Position numbers and translations under genes: made by a program. This document shows, one piece after another, positions 54,017-62,528 of a DNA stretch of 64,000 bases. This DNA is from Streptomyces fulvoviolaceus (GTDB lineage: Bacteria; Actinomycetota; Actinomycetes; Streptomycetales; Streptomycetaceae): the NCBI RefSeq assembly GCF_000718165.1, contig NZ_JOEY01000015.1:235632-299631 (forward strand). Direction: 5' to 3'. The notes beneath the pieces are model-generated. The model saw nothing but the letters and a program-made list of their open reading frames with translations. It was not told the DNA's origin and made no database searches. Position 1 is the stretch's first letter; each line of letters opens with the position of its first letter.

Positions 54017-55417
54017 GTGAACGCCAGACCGCACCCCGTCCCTCCCCCCTCCCGCCGCTCGTTCCTCGGCATGGCCGCGACCGTCCCCCTCGCCGCCACC
54101 GGCGCCCTGGCCCTCGGGGCCGGCACCGCCCACGCCGCCGACTCGGCGTACGTCATGTGTTACTTCACCGAGTCGCCGACCATGCTGGCCGCCAACTACG
54201 GCCTGCACCTGGCCGTCAGCACCGACGGCCTGCAGTGGACCCCGCTCAACCAGAACGCCCCCGTCGCCACCCCGACCGCGGGCTCCCTCGGCCTGCGCGA
54301 CCCCTTCATCCTGCGCAAGCAGGACGGCACGTTCGTGGTGCTCGCCACCGACCTGAACGGCACCGACTGGACCTACGTCAGCCAGTACCTCCACGTGTGG
54401 GACTCCACCGACCTGCGCAGCTTCACCGGCTACCGGCGGATGAAGGTGCACGACCTGGACACCCACGCCTGGGCGCCCGAGGCCTACTGGGACGCGAGCC
54501 GCGGTCAGTACGGCGTGATCTACTCGGCCGTCAACTCCAGCGGCCACAACGTGATCATGGTGAACTACACCAGCGACTTCGTGACCGCAGGCAGCCCCCA
54601 GGTCTTCTTCGACCCCGGCTACGACGTCATCGACGGCGACCTGGCCATCGGCGTGAACGGCGTCAACTACCTCTACTTCAAGAAGAACTCGACCCTGGTC
54701 GGCGCCCGCTCCTCGTCCCTGAACCCCGGCAGCTTCACCGAGTTCAGCACCGCGGTCTCGCACAACGGCACCGAGGCCCCGACCCTGGTCAAGTCCCTTG
54801 CCTCAAGCTCGACTTGGTATCTCTGGGGAGACACCTGGTCGCCGAACGGCGTCTTCTACGCCTGGCAGACCAGCAGCCTGGCCGCCGGCACCTGGACGGC
54901 CCTCGACCAGAAGACCTACACCCAGCCGCTCAACTCCAAGCACTGCGGCATCCAACCGATCACGTCGACGCAGTACAACAACCTGATCGCCAAGTGGGGC
55001 ACCCCCGGCTGGAACCGGCTGAAGTCCTACAACTACCCGGCCCGCTACGTCCGCCACTCCAACTACGTCGGCCGGATCGACGAGTACGCCTTCGACCCGT
55101 ACACCGACTCCCAGTGGAAGCTGGTGCCGGGCCTCGCCGACTCCTCCGGTGTCTCGTTCCAGTCGGTCAGCCACCCGACCCGGTATCTGCGGCACTACAA
55201 CTACGCGCTCCAGCTGGACGTGAACGACAGCACGTCGGCGTTCGCCGCGGACGCGACCTTCTACCGGACCGCGGGCCTCGCCGACGCGTCCTGGTCGTCG
55301 TTCCGGTCGTACAACAACCCGACCCGCTACATCCGGCACTCGAACTACGTCCTGCGCATCGACCCCGTCTCCACGACCACGGAGCAGCAGGACGCGACCT
55401 TCCACGTCGGGTACTGA
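54017..55417 (+). CDS. Tat-exported GH43-like glycosidase with AbfB (CBM42) module
   Basis: A 466-residue secreted protein. Twin-arginine signal (PPPSRRSFLGMAATVPLAAT, cleavage after AHA, about 40). A five-bladed-propeller GH43-like domain follows, with candidate acids Asp95 (GLRDPFIL), Glu155 (AWAPEAYW) and Asp206/208 (VIDGDLAI). From about 325 an arabinose-binding AbfB beta-trefoil shows three repeats (RYVRHSNYVGRID, RYLRHYNYALQLD, RYIRHSNYVLRID). Likely acts on arabinose-decorated plant polysaccharide. GTG at 54017 with GGAG upstream was chosen; an ATG at 53984 is less likely. Confidence 0.88.
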   Translation: MNARPHPVPPPSRRSFLGMAATVPLAATGALALGAGTAHAADSAYVMCYFTESPTMLAANYGLHLAVSTDGLQWTPLNQNAPVATPTAGSLGLRDPFILRKQDGTFVVLATDLNGTDWTYVSQYLHVWDSTDLRSFTGYRRMKVHDLDTHAWAPEAYWDASRGQYGVIYSAVNSSGHNVIMVNYTSDFVTAGSPQVFFDPGYDVIDGDLAIGVNGVNYLYFKKNSTLVGARSSSLNPGSFTEFSTAVSHNGTEAPTLVKSLASSSTWYLWGDTWSPNGVFYAWQTSSLAAGTWTALDQKTYTQPLNSKHCGIQPITSTQYNNLIAKWGTPGWNRLKSYNYPARYVRHSNYVGRIDEYAFDPYTDSQWKLVPGLADSSGVSFQSVSHPTRYLRHYNYALQLDVNDSTSAFAADATFYRTAGLADASWSSFRSYNNPTRYIRHSNYVLRIDPVSTTTEQQDATFHVGY

Positions 55418-55450
55418 GCCGCTGCGACCGCGCGAGAACCGGGAGCAGTT

Positions 55451-55527
55451 CGGCCGCTGACGCGACATCCGCCGTCAGCGGCCGGTCCTCCCTCCCGGAC
55501 GGGAGCACCACGGTCGCCGTGCTGCTC
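55451..55527. terminator. Two hairpins forming a bidirectional terminator
   Basis: The first hairpin has perfect 12-base arms, CGGCCGCTGACG (55451-55462) and CGTCAGCGGCCG (55473-55484), with a 10-base loop. The second (55503-55513 with 55517-55527) pairs at 10 of 11 positions with a three-base loop. Both lie between the convergent GH43-like and ProX-like genes. Confidence 0.8.
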
Positions 55528-55546
55528 CACGTCGGTCAGTTCTACG

Positions 55547-56503
55547 TCAGTCCAGACCCGCCGACTTCAGCCACGCCTTGGCGACGTCCAGCGGGTCCTT
55601 GCTCTCCAGCTGCACCTGGGAGTCCATGTCCAGCAGCGCCTTCGTGTCCAGCTTGGCGGAGACCGCGTTGAGCGCGGCGACGCCCTCCGAGGAGAGGCCG
55701 GACTTGTAGACCAGCGGGGTCACGTTCGCGAAGCCGAAGAGGTTCTTCGGGTCCTGGAGGACGACGAACTTCTCCTTGGTGATGGTCGGGTCCGTGGTGA
55801 AGAGGTCCGCGGCCTGCACCGTGTTCTTCTTCAGCGCCGCCTGGGTCAGCGGGCCGCCCGCGTCGAGGGCCTTGAAGGACTTGAACTCCACGCCGTACTC
55901 GGACTTGAGGCCGAGCAGACCCTGCTGCCGGGTCTGGAACTCGGGCGAACCGCCGATGACCAGGTCCGGGGCGGCGTCCTTGAGGTCCTCGATGGTGGAC
56001 TCGGAGGTCAGGCCGTACTTCTCCGCGGTCGCCGCGTTGACCGTGACGGAGTCCTTGTCCTCGGCCGGCGCCGAGTCCAGGAGCGTCAGCTTCGCGTCGA
56101 GCTTGGTCTTGACGGCGGCGTCCACGGCCGCGGCCGACTCCTGGGCCGCGTCCTTGTCCAGGTAGGCCAGCAACGAGCCGTTGTACTCGGGCAGGACGGT
56201 GATGGAGCCGTTCTTCAGCAGGCCGTAGGTGGTCTCGCGGCTGCCGATGTTGGGCTTGTAGGTGACCTTGATGCCCTTGGCCTTGAGGGCCTCGCCGTAG
56301 ATGTCGGCGATCAGGATGCTCTCGGCGAAGTTGTTGGAGCCGACGACGACCGTGCCGCTGTCGGCCTTGTCCCCGGCGAGCGGGTCGGAGCCGTCGTCGG
56401 AGGAGGAGCATCCCGCGAGCAGGGCCGTGGCGGCGGCGAGCGCGAGGGCGGCCACGCCGGGGTTCTTCCTGAGGGACCTGCGGTGTGCGGCGGTAGAAGT
56501 CAC
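55547..56503 (-). CDS. Glycine betaine/choline-type ABC substrate-binding lipoprotein (OpuAC/ProX-like)
   Basis: A 318-residue lipoprotein (lipobox LLAGC) of the OpuC/ProX group: TVVVGSNNFAESILIADIYG near the N-terminus, PNIGSRETTYGLLKNGSITV, and LDAGGPLTQAALKKNTVQAA. It probably captures glycine betaine or choline for osmoprotection. The matching ATPase and permease genes are on the same strand at 63655-61192 but separated by conservon 2. A GTG at 56503 starts it; a TTGACT -35-like box occurs at 56598-56593 on its strand. Confidence 0.9.
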   Translation of the reverse strand: MTSTAAHRRSLRKNPGVAALALAAATALLAGCSSSDDGSDPLAGDKADSGTVVVGSNNFAESILIADIYGEALKAKGIKVTYKPNIGSRETTYGLLKNGSITVLPEYNGSLLAYLDKDAAQESAAAVDAAVKTKLDAKLTLLDSAPAEDKDSVTVNAATAEKYGLTSESTIEDLKDAAPDLVIGGSPEFQTRQQGLLGLKSEYGVEFKSFKALDAGGPLTQAALKKNTVQAADLFTTDPTITKEKFVVLQDPKNLFGFANVTPLVYKSGLSSEGVAALNAVSAKLDTKALLDMDSQVQLESKDPLDVAKAWLKSAGLD

Positions 56504-56833
56504 GATTCCCGTTCCGGAACTCAGGGGTTGCCGAGAAGATCTTGAGCTGCTGAGAAACTCTGGAACTGATCCAATCCAGCCAGTTCTCGGTCAGTCAAGA
56601 GCAGCCTGGTCACAATTGACTTCATTGCGTGGTCGGTTGTGAAAGTGAAGCGAAACCGGCGCGCCGGGCGCAAGCCAGGTTGTAACGGATTCTTGACTCA
56701 GGGTGGCGCGAACCCCTGTCCGAAGAGCCTGTAGTCTCGCCGAAGTTGGCGCCGGTCACAGTGGGGTGCGGGAGCCACTCAGGTGCCCTTGCGCACCATC
56801 CCGCACCGATCAGAAACGGTCAGAGGAGGCCAG
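56504..56833. other. 330-bp divergent intergenic region between proX-like gene and conservon 2
   Basis: No gene is seen. The minus-strand TTGACT (56598-56593) may drive the binding protein. On the plus strand TTGACT (56693-56698) and CTGTAGTCTC (56729-56738) are promoter-like for conservon 2. A perfect 12-base palindrome CCGGCGCGCCGG lies at 56656-56667 near the middle. Confidence 0.45.
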
Positions 56834-59545
56834 GTGTCCACGAACACGGTGGGCGCTCCCGCGCAGCCGGCGCCGGCACCATCGCCGGTCCGAAGTGGGA
56901 TACGGCGTTTCGCCGACCGCTGGCCCTTCCGGCGCAAGCTCAACATTCTGGTCGGCGTGCCGCTGGCCGTGCTCGCCGTGCTGCTGACCTACCTCTTCAC
57001 CGACCAGATCGGTCAGTCCAACGACGCGGCGGACGCGGCCGATCTCGTCCGTGACAGCGCCGAGGTCGCGCAGCTCGTCGACCGGCTGGAGGCCGAGCAC
57101 CAGCAGGCCGTCCTGCTCTCTGTGCGCCACCAGTCCAGCTGGGACGGCGGCACCCCCTCGCAGACCGCCTACCGGCACGCGCAGATCGCCGTGGACGACC
57201 AGGTCGAGAAGGTGCGTACGGCCTTCGGCGACCGGCTCCCGGACGAGGAGGCCCAGGCGCTGCGGGAGATCAACGGCCTGGAGGACCTGCGCAACACCGT
57301 CGAGCAGGACTATCTGCCCGCCGACAACATCGACCCGGCGTACACCGATGCCACCAAGGGTGTGATCGACGGCCTCGGGCTCGACCGCAACCCGGCTCTG
57401 GCAGCCACCTTCACCGGCAACCTGCTCGACTCGCTGCTGCGCGCCGACGCCGCCCACGGCTCCTTCGAGACCGGTGTCTTCTCCGCGACCACCGGCGACT
57501 CGAACGCCCTCATCGAGCTGATCGGCGCGATCGGCGCCTACGACGAGTACAAACATCAGGCCGAGCGCTTCTCCCGGTTCGCCACCGAGGACCAGGCGGA
57601 CGAGCTCGGCGGGATCGAGTACAACTCCGCCCAGGCGACCATCGGCCGGCAGTACGCGGAGCTGCAGATCGACCCCAGCTCGCTCCAGGCGGGCTCCCGG
57701 GCCGAGATCCACAAGGCGTTCCAGCAGGCGCTGGACACCTATCCCACCTACCGCGACCAGGCCGCGGCCCGGCTGAAGATCACCACCTCCCTCATCGGCC
57801 AGATCGCGGACCGCGCCGACGCCGCCTCCGGCGACGCCCAGTCGAACGCCACCTGGCTGTTCAACGCCGCCCTGCTCGGCTTCGGCCTCTGGCTCGCCCT
57901 GTCGGTCGCGATCCGCCGCTCGGTGGTCCGCCCCGTGCAGGCCCTCACCAGTGCCGCCAGGCAGGTCGCCGAGGTCGCAGGCCGTGAGCTCGACCGCGTG
58001 GCCGACGACGACGCCGAGGACGCCGGCCCGCCCCGCCTCGAGGACATGCCGGTCACCGCGAAGGACGAGATCGGCGACCTCGCCGAGGTCTTCAACCAGG
58101 TGCAGACCACCGCGGTCGCGCTGCTGGAACGCCAGGTGCTCAGCCGGCGCAACGTCGCCGAGATGTTCGGCAACGTGGGCCGCCGCGTGAGCAACCTGAC
58201 CACCCGGCAGCTGGCGCTGATCGACGCGGTGGAACGGGGCGAGACGGACCCGGCGCTCCTCGAACGCCTCTACTCCATCGACCACATCGCCGTGCGACTG
58301 CGTCGCAACGCCGACAGCCTGATGCTGCTCGCCGGCATCCGCGAGACCGTCCTCGACTCCGGTCCCCTCGCGCTCACCAACGTCGTACGGGCCTCGCTCG
58401 GCCAGATCGAGGGCTTCCAGCGGGTCGCGCTGCACGCCGGCACCGAGGTCATGGTGGAGCCCGACATCATCGGCGACCTCACGCTGATGGTGGCCGAACT
58501 CGTCGAGAACGCGGTGGCGTTCTCGCCCGTCGGCAGCCCCGTCGAGGTGACGGTCAAGGACAGCCACGAGGGCGCGCTGATCGTGGTCTCCGACCACGGT
58601 CTGGGCATGAGCGCGGAGCGGCTCGACGAGGAGAACTCCCGTCTGATCCGCCGCGAGCGGCTCGACCTGGTCCCGACGAAGGTGCTCGGCCTGTTCGTGG
58701 TCGGCACGCTGGCGCGCCGCTGGGAGGTGACCGTGATCCTGTCCCGCACCCCGGGAGGCGGTGTGACGGCCGAGGTGTCCATCCCGTCCTCGCTGCTGCT
58801 GACGATGAGCTCGGTGGGGGTCGCCGCCGGCGGTTCTGCGGCACGTTCGGGTTCGGATTCGGCTACGACGGCGGGCGCGGGGTCGGCAGCGACCGGCCCG
58901 GTGCCCGGAGCGGGCCCGGCGCGGTCGGCGAGGTCCGCGGAGGAGACGCCGGCAGCGCGGGCATCCGCCCCGGCCGACGACGAACCCGGGCCGCTCCCCC
59001 GCCGGTCACCCCGACACAACCCGGCCCCCGCCGATACACCTCTCATCCCGAACGCCCGGACCGGCGAGGCAACGGTGTCCGACCCGGCCGGAACAGGTGA
59101 CGCGATGCCATCCGTGCGGACCGCATCCGGCGATGCCACGCCCTCCGCCCCGTCCGGGACCGGCGACGCACCCCCGGCCCCGGAAGGAGCCGCCGACTCC
59201 CGCCCCCTGCGGCGCCGGGTCCGCGGCGCCACCCTGCGGACGACCGTCGGCACCGACGCCGACCAGGCCGCTCGCCCCGCCGCCCCCCGGCCCGCCGACG
59301 CGGACGCCGTACGCGCCGCGCTCGACGAGTTCGAGGCGGCCGTGCAGCGCGCGCACCGCGACAGCGACACCGGCAGCCACCCAAGGCCCACGCTCCGCGA
59401 GAGCGAACCCGGGAACCATCCGAAGCCCGCCACCCGCGACAGCGCCCCCGGCACCGACGCCGAGGCCACGCCCCGCGAACCCCGACCCTCGACCAACCCC
59501 CCGCAAGACCAGAACCACCACTCCCCGGAAGGAGCGGAGCAGTGA
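56834..59545 (+). CDS. cvnA: Conservon sensor histidine-kinase-like protein (CvnA), conservon 2
   Basis: A 903-residue membrane sensor. TM1 about 36-56, an extracytoplasmic nitrate-sensing-like helical domain (60-335), TM2 about 340-360, HAMP, dimerisation helices with VSNLTTRQLALIDAVER and His484 in YSIDHIAVRLRR, and HATPase N-box MVAELVENAVAFSP with G-box VSDHGLGMSAERL. The C-terminal 240 residues are Ala/Pro/Asp/Thr-rich and probably disordered. GTG at 56834 has GGAGG five bases upstream. It heads cvnABCD on the plus strand, inside an otherwise minus-strand betaine transporter cluster. Confidence 0.92.
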   Translation: MSTNTVGAPAQPAPAPSPVRSGIRRFADRWPFRRKLNILVGVPLAVLAVLLTYLFTDQIGQSNDAADAADLVRDSAEVAQLVDRLEAEHQQAVLLSVRHQSSWDGGTPSQTAYRHAQIAVDDQVEKVRTAFGDRLPDEEAQALREINGLEDLRNTVEQDYLPADNIDPAYTDATKGVIDGLGLDRNPALAATFTGNLLDSLLRADAAHGSFETGVFSATTGDSNALIELIGAIGAYDEYKHQAERFSRFATEDQADELGGIEYNSAQATIGRQYAELQIDPSSLQAGSRAEIHKAFQQALDTYPTYRDQAAARLKITTSLIGQIADRADAASGDAQSNATWLFNAALLGFGLWLALSVAIRRSVVRPVQALTSAARQVAEVAGRELDRVADDDAEDAGPPRLEDMPVTAKDEIGDLAEVFNQVQTTAVALLERQVLSRRNVAEMFGNVGRRVSNLTTRQLALIDAVERGETDPALLERLYSIDHIAVRLRRNADSLMLLAGIRETVLDSGPLALTNVVRASLGQIEGFQRVALHAGTEVMVEPDIIGDLTLMVAELVENAVAFSPVGSPVEVTVKDSHEGALIVVSDHGLGMSAERLDEENSRLIRRERLDLVPTKVLGLFVVGTLARRWEVTVILSRTPGGGVTAEVSIPSSLLLTMSSVGVAAGGSAARSGSDSATTAGAGSAATGPVPGAGPARSARSAEETPAARASAPADDEPGPLPRRSPRHNPAPADTPLIPNARTGEATVSDPAGTGDAMPSVRTASGDATPSAPSGTGDAPPAPEGAADSRPLRRRVRGATLRTTVGTDADQAARPAAPRPADADAVRAALDEFEAAVQRAHRDSDTGSHPRPTLRESEPGNHPKPATRDSAPGTDAEATPREPRPSTNPPQDQNHHSPEGAEQ

Positions 59546-60021
59546 GCACGTCGACGACAGGTGACACTCCGACGGGAGGCACCACGGCGGCCGAACTGCA
59601 GGCCGCCGCAGCCGACTTCACGTGGCTGTTGAATCGTTTCGCGACGGAGACGGCGGGCGTCGTCGACGCCATCGCCGTGTCCTCCGACGGGCTGCTGATC
59701 GCCGTGTCCGAGCTGCGTGAGCAGGCCGATTCCGAGCGGCTCGCGGCGATCGTCTCCGGCATCACGAGCCTGGCCGCCGGAGCCTCCGGCAACTACGGCC
59801 TCGGCGGCCTCAACAAGGTGATCATCGATCTGGAGGGCGGCCATGTGCTGGTCTCCGCGATCGGCAGCGGCGCCGTGCTCGGCGTGGTCACCGACAAGGA
59901 GGCCAAGCTCGGCAACATCGCCTACGAGATGACGCTGTTCGCCAACCGTGCGGGCAGCGCGCTCAGCCCGCAGCTCGTGCTGGAACTCAAGAACAGCGTC
60001 GGCGCCGCGTCGAAGCGCTGA
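59542..60021 (+). CDS. cvnB: Roadblock/LC7 protein CvnB, conservon 2
   Basis: A 159-residue roadblock protein: DFTWLLNRFATETAGVVDAI, AVSSDGLLIAVSEL, and GGHVLVSAIGSGAVLGVVTD. GTG at 59542 overlaps the cvnA stop by four bases. Expected to regulate the CvnD GTPase, as MglB does MglA. Confidence 0.92.
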   Translation: MSTSTTGDTPTGGTTAAELQAAAADFTWLLNRFATETAGVVDAIAVSSDGLLIAVSELREQADSERLAAIVSGITSLAAGASGNYGLGGLNKVIIDLEGGHVLVSAIGSGAVLGVVTDKEAKLGNIAYEMTLFANRAGSALSPQLVLELKNSVGAASKR

Positions 60022-60060
60022 CCGGGCGCGCGGCCCGGCCTAGGAGGAAGACACACAGCC

Positions 60061-60507
60061 ATGGCGGACGGCCGCACTCCCACCGGTGCAGGCGAGGACG
60101 GCACCACATCCCCGGGCCCGGACCCGGTCGGGCCCGTCGCCGCCGTACGGCCGTTCCTGGTGACCGCCGGCCGGGTGGCGCCCGGTCCGTCCGGCCGGAC
60201 GATGCCCGTCGAGACCCAGGTGGTGGCCACCGCCGAGGGGCTCGCCGTGCTCGACCTGCTCTCCTTCGAACAGCACGACATCGTCGCCGCCTGCCGGCAG
60301 CCGCAGTCCATCGCGGAGATCGCCGCCCGGCTGCGGCTGCACCTGAACGTGGTCCGGGTCCTCGCCGAGGACCTGCGTACGGCAGGGCAGTTGACGGTGC
60401 ACGTGCCCGACTCCGGCGTCACCCACGACGCGTCCGTCCTGCGCAGGGTCATCGACGGCCTGCGCGCCATCCCCGACTCCCGAGGGGTACTCCGTGACAC
60501 CGACTGA
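60061..60507 (+). CDS. cvnC: DUF742 protein CvnC, conservon 2
   Basis: A 148-residue DUF742 protein with an extra Gly/Pro-rich N-terminus compared with conservon 1. Core: VRPFLVTAGRVAPG, LLSFEQHDIVAACRQPQSIA and EIAARLRLHLNVVRVLAEDL. The ATG follows AGGAGGAAG. It overlaps cvnD by 14 bases, exactly as in conservon 1. Confidence 0.92.
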   Translation: MADGRTPTGAGEDGTTSPGPDPVGPVAAVRPFLVTAGRVAPGPSGRTMPVETQVVATAEGLAVLDLLSFEQHDIVAACRQPQSIAEIAARLRLHLNVVRVLAEDLRTAGQLTVHVPDSGVTHDASVLRRVIDGLRAIPDSRGVLRDTD

Positions 60508-61096
60508 ACCGGCCACCCGGCCCTCGGCCGCCGAGGCTGCCGTCGTACGACCGCCGCTGCCGGTCAAGATGGTGATCGCGGGCGGATTCGGGGTGGGCAA
60601 GACCACCGCCGTCGGTTCGATCTCCGAGATCGAGCCGCTGACCACCGAGGCCGCCATCACCGAGGTCGCCGCGGGCGTGGACGACCTCAGCCACACCCCG
60701 CGCAAGACCACGACCACGGTCGCGATGGACTTCGGCTGCATCACCATCGACCCGACCCTGAAGCTGTACCTGTTCGGCACGCCGGGCCAGGAGCGGTTCG
60801 GGTTCATGTGGGACGACATCGTCGAGGGCGCGGTCGGCGGACTCGTCATCGTGGACACCCGCCGCCTCGACGACTGCTACGCCGCCGTCGACTACTTCGA
60901 GCACCGCCATATCCCGTTCGCGGTGGCCGTCAACGCCTTCGACGGCAAGGTCGAGCACACCCTGGAGGAGGTCCGCTGGGCCCTCGACGTCGCCGAGCGC
61001 ACCCCGGTCGTGGTCTTCGACGCCCGAGAACGCGGTTCGGTGAGGGACGCGCTGCTGGTGGTACTGGAGCAGGCGCTGGCCCGTTCAGAGGCCTGA
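60494..61096 (+). CDS. cvnD: Conservon small GTPase CvnD, conservon 2
   Basis: A 200-residue Ras-like GTPase. G1 GGFGVGKTT (30-38), G3-region LFGTPGQERFGFMWDD with the classical Gln-Glu of Ras-like switches, and G4-like VNAFDGK. GTG start inside the end of cvnC. The operon ends here; the REP-like copy D begins nine bases after the stop. Confidence 0.93.
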   Translation: MTPTEPATRPSAAEAAVVRPPLPVKMVIAGGFGVGKTTAVGSISEIEPLTTEAAITEVAAGVDDLSHTPRKTTTTVAMDFGCITIDPTLKLYLFGTPGQERFGFMWDDIVEGAVGGLVIVDTRRLDDCYAAVDYFEHRHIPFAVAVNAFDGKVEHTLEEVRWALDVAERTPVVVFDARERGSVRDALLVVLEQALARSEA

Positions 61097-61104
61097 CGCG
61101 CAAC

Positions 61105-61140
61105 GCCCTCAGGGGCGCGGGGAACTGCGCGACCAGCCAC
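61105..61140. repeat. REP-like element (copy D), likely terminator
   Basis: GCCCTCAGGGGCGCGGGG at the left end and GCGCGACCAGCCAC at the right end are the reverse complement of copies B and C. GCCC-TCA-GGGGC can fold. It lies in the 95-base gap between convergent cvnD and the betaine permease gene, the same position after cvnD as copy B in conservon 1. Confidence 0.8.
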
Positions 61141-61191
61141 GACGCCGCCGCAGCCGCCACACAACACCCCGCGGCACCCCGGAAGGCGCCC

Positions 61192-61860
61192 TCACCCAGA
61201 CGCCCGCACCCCTCGCGACACCGTCAGCCGGGAAGCTGCCCAGAACACCGCGAGCGTCACCAAAGCCAGCACCGCGACGAGCGTCGCACCACCCACGACC
61301 TTCTCGTAGTTGCGCTGGTAGAGCCCATCCACGATGTAGCGACCAAGGCCGCCCAAAGAGACGTACGCGGCGATCGTGGCCGTCGAGACGATCTGGATGG
61401 CCGCCGAGCGCAGGCCGCCGAGGATCAGCGGGAGCGCCGCCGGGAGTTCGACCTGGAACAGCACCCCGGCCTCGCTCATGCCCATCCCCCGCGCGGCGTC
61501 CACCGGGGACGGGTCGACGGAGCGCATCGCCTCGTAGGTGGTGACCAGGATCGGCGGGACGGCGAGGACGACCAGTGGGGTCATCACGTTGACCAGGCCG
61601 AACCCGAACAGCAGGGTCATCAGCACCAGCAGTCCGAAGGTGGGCAGCGCGCGCCCGGCGGTGGCGATCAGGGAGAGGGCGTTCCCGCCGCGCCCGGTGT
61701 GACCGGTGACCAGGCCGACCGGCAGTCCGATCGCGGCGGCGAGGGCGAGCGCCTCCAGGGTGTACTGGATGTGCTCCGCGACCCGCGTGGGGATGCCGTC
61801 GTAGCCCTGCCAGTGGGCGTTGTCGCTGAAGAAGGCGTTGATGTAGTGGAGCCCGTTCAC
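61192..61860 (-). CDS. Glycine betaine-type ABC permease (second)
   Basis: A 222-residue OpuCD/ProW-type permease with about five helices: HIQYTLEALALAAAIGLPVG near the N-terminus and coupling loop EAMRSVDPSPVDAARGMGMS. A GTG at 61860 overlaps the preceding permease (GTGA). Last transporter gene before the opposing conservon 2. Confidence 0.9.
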   Translation of the reverse strand: MNGLHYINAFFSDNAHWQGYDGIPTRVAEHIQYTLEALALAAAIGLPVGLVTGHTGRGGNALSLIATAGRALPTFGLLVLMTLLFGFGLVNVMTPLVVLAVPPILVTTYEAMRSVDPSPVDAARGMGMSEAGVLFQVELPAALPLILGGLRSAAIQIVSTATIAAYVSLGGLGRYIVDGLYQRNYEKVVGGATLVAVLALVTLAVFWAASRLTVSRGVRASG

Positions 61861-62528
61861 AGGGCCGCGGCCTCCTTGCGGTCACGCTTGCCACTCGGCA
61901 TCCAGGGGGTCAGCAGGAGGCGTACGACCACCAGCGCGGCGTCGGCGAGGATCGCGAGGACGGCCATGGTGATGACGGCGTTCACCGCGAGTTCGGGCCG
62001 GTTGTAGATGTTCGCGTCGTTGAGCAGGTTGCCGAGGGCGCCCTGGTTGCCGATGAGGGTGCCGACGCTGACGAGGCTGATGCTCGACACGGTCGCCACC
62101 CGCAGCCCCGCGATGATGGCGGGCACGGCGATCGGCAACTGGACCTGGGCGTAACGCCGTACGGGTCCGAAGCCCATCGCGGTGGCCGCGGCCAGCGTCT
62201 CCTGCGGCACCGACCGCACACCGTCGACGATCGCCGGGACCAGGACCACGAGGGTGTAGACGGTGAGCGGGATCATCACCGTCAGCTCGGTCTGGCCGGT
62301 GTAGTCGATGAGGAACACGAAGAGCGCCAGGGACGGAATGGCGTACAGCACCGTCGTCACCCACAGCACCGGCGGGTACAACCAGCGGAACCGCACGCAC
62401 AGTTGGGCGAGCGGCAGGGCGATCAGCAGACCGGCCAGGACCGGCAGCAGGGCCTCCCGCAGATGCAGCCCGATCAGACCGAGCCAGCTGTGCTGGAGAT
62501 CGCTGGGGATGTCGAAGAAGCCGTTCAT
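61857..62528 (-). CDS. Glycine betaine-type ABC permease (first)
   Basis: A 223-residue OpuCB-type permease: LLPVLAGLLIALPLAQLCVR near the N-terminus, and the coupling loop VRSVPQETLAAATAMGFGPV. Its ATG overlaps the ATPase stop (ATGA). Two short permeases in tandem match the OpuC layout, in which both pair with one ATPase and one binding protein. Confidence 0.9.
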   Translation of the reverse strand: MNGFFDIPSDLQHSWLGLIGLHLREALLPVLAGLLIALPLAQLCVRFRWLYPPVLWVTTVLYAIPSLALFVFLIDYTGQTELTVMIPLTVYTLVVLVPAIVDGVRSVPQETLAAATAMGFGPVRRYAQVQLPIAVPAIIAGLRVATVSSISLVSVGTLIGNQGALGNLLNDANIYNRPELAVNAVITMAVLAILADAALVVVRLLLTPWMPSGKRDRKEAAAL

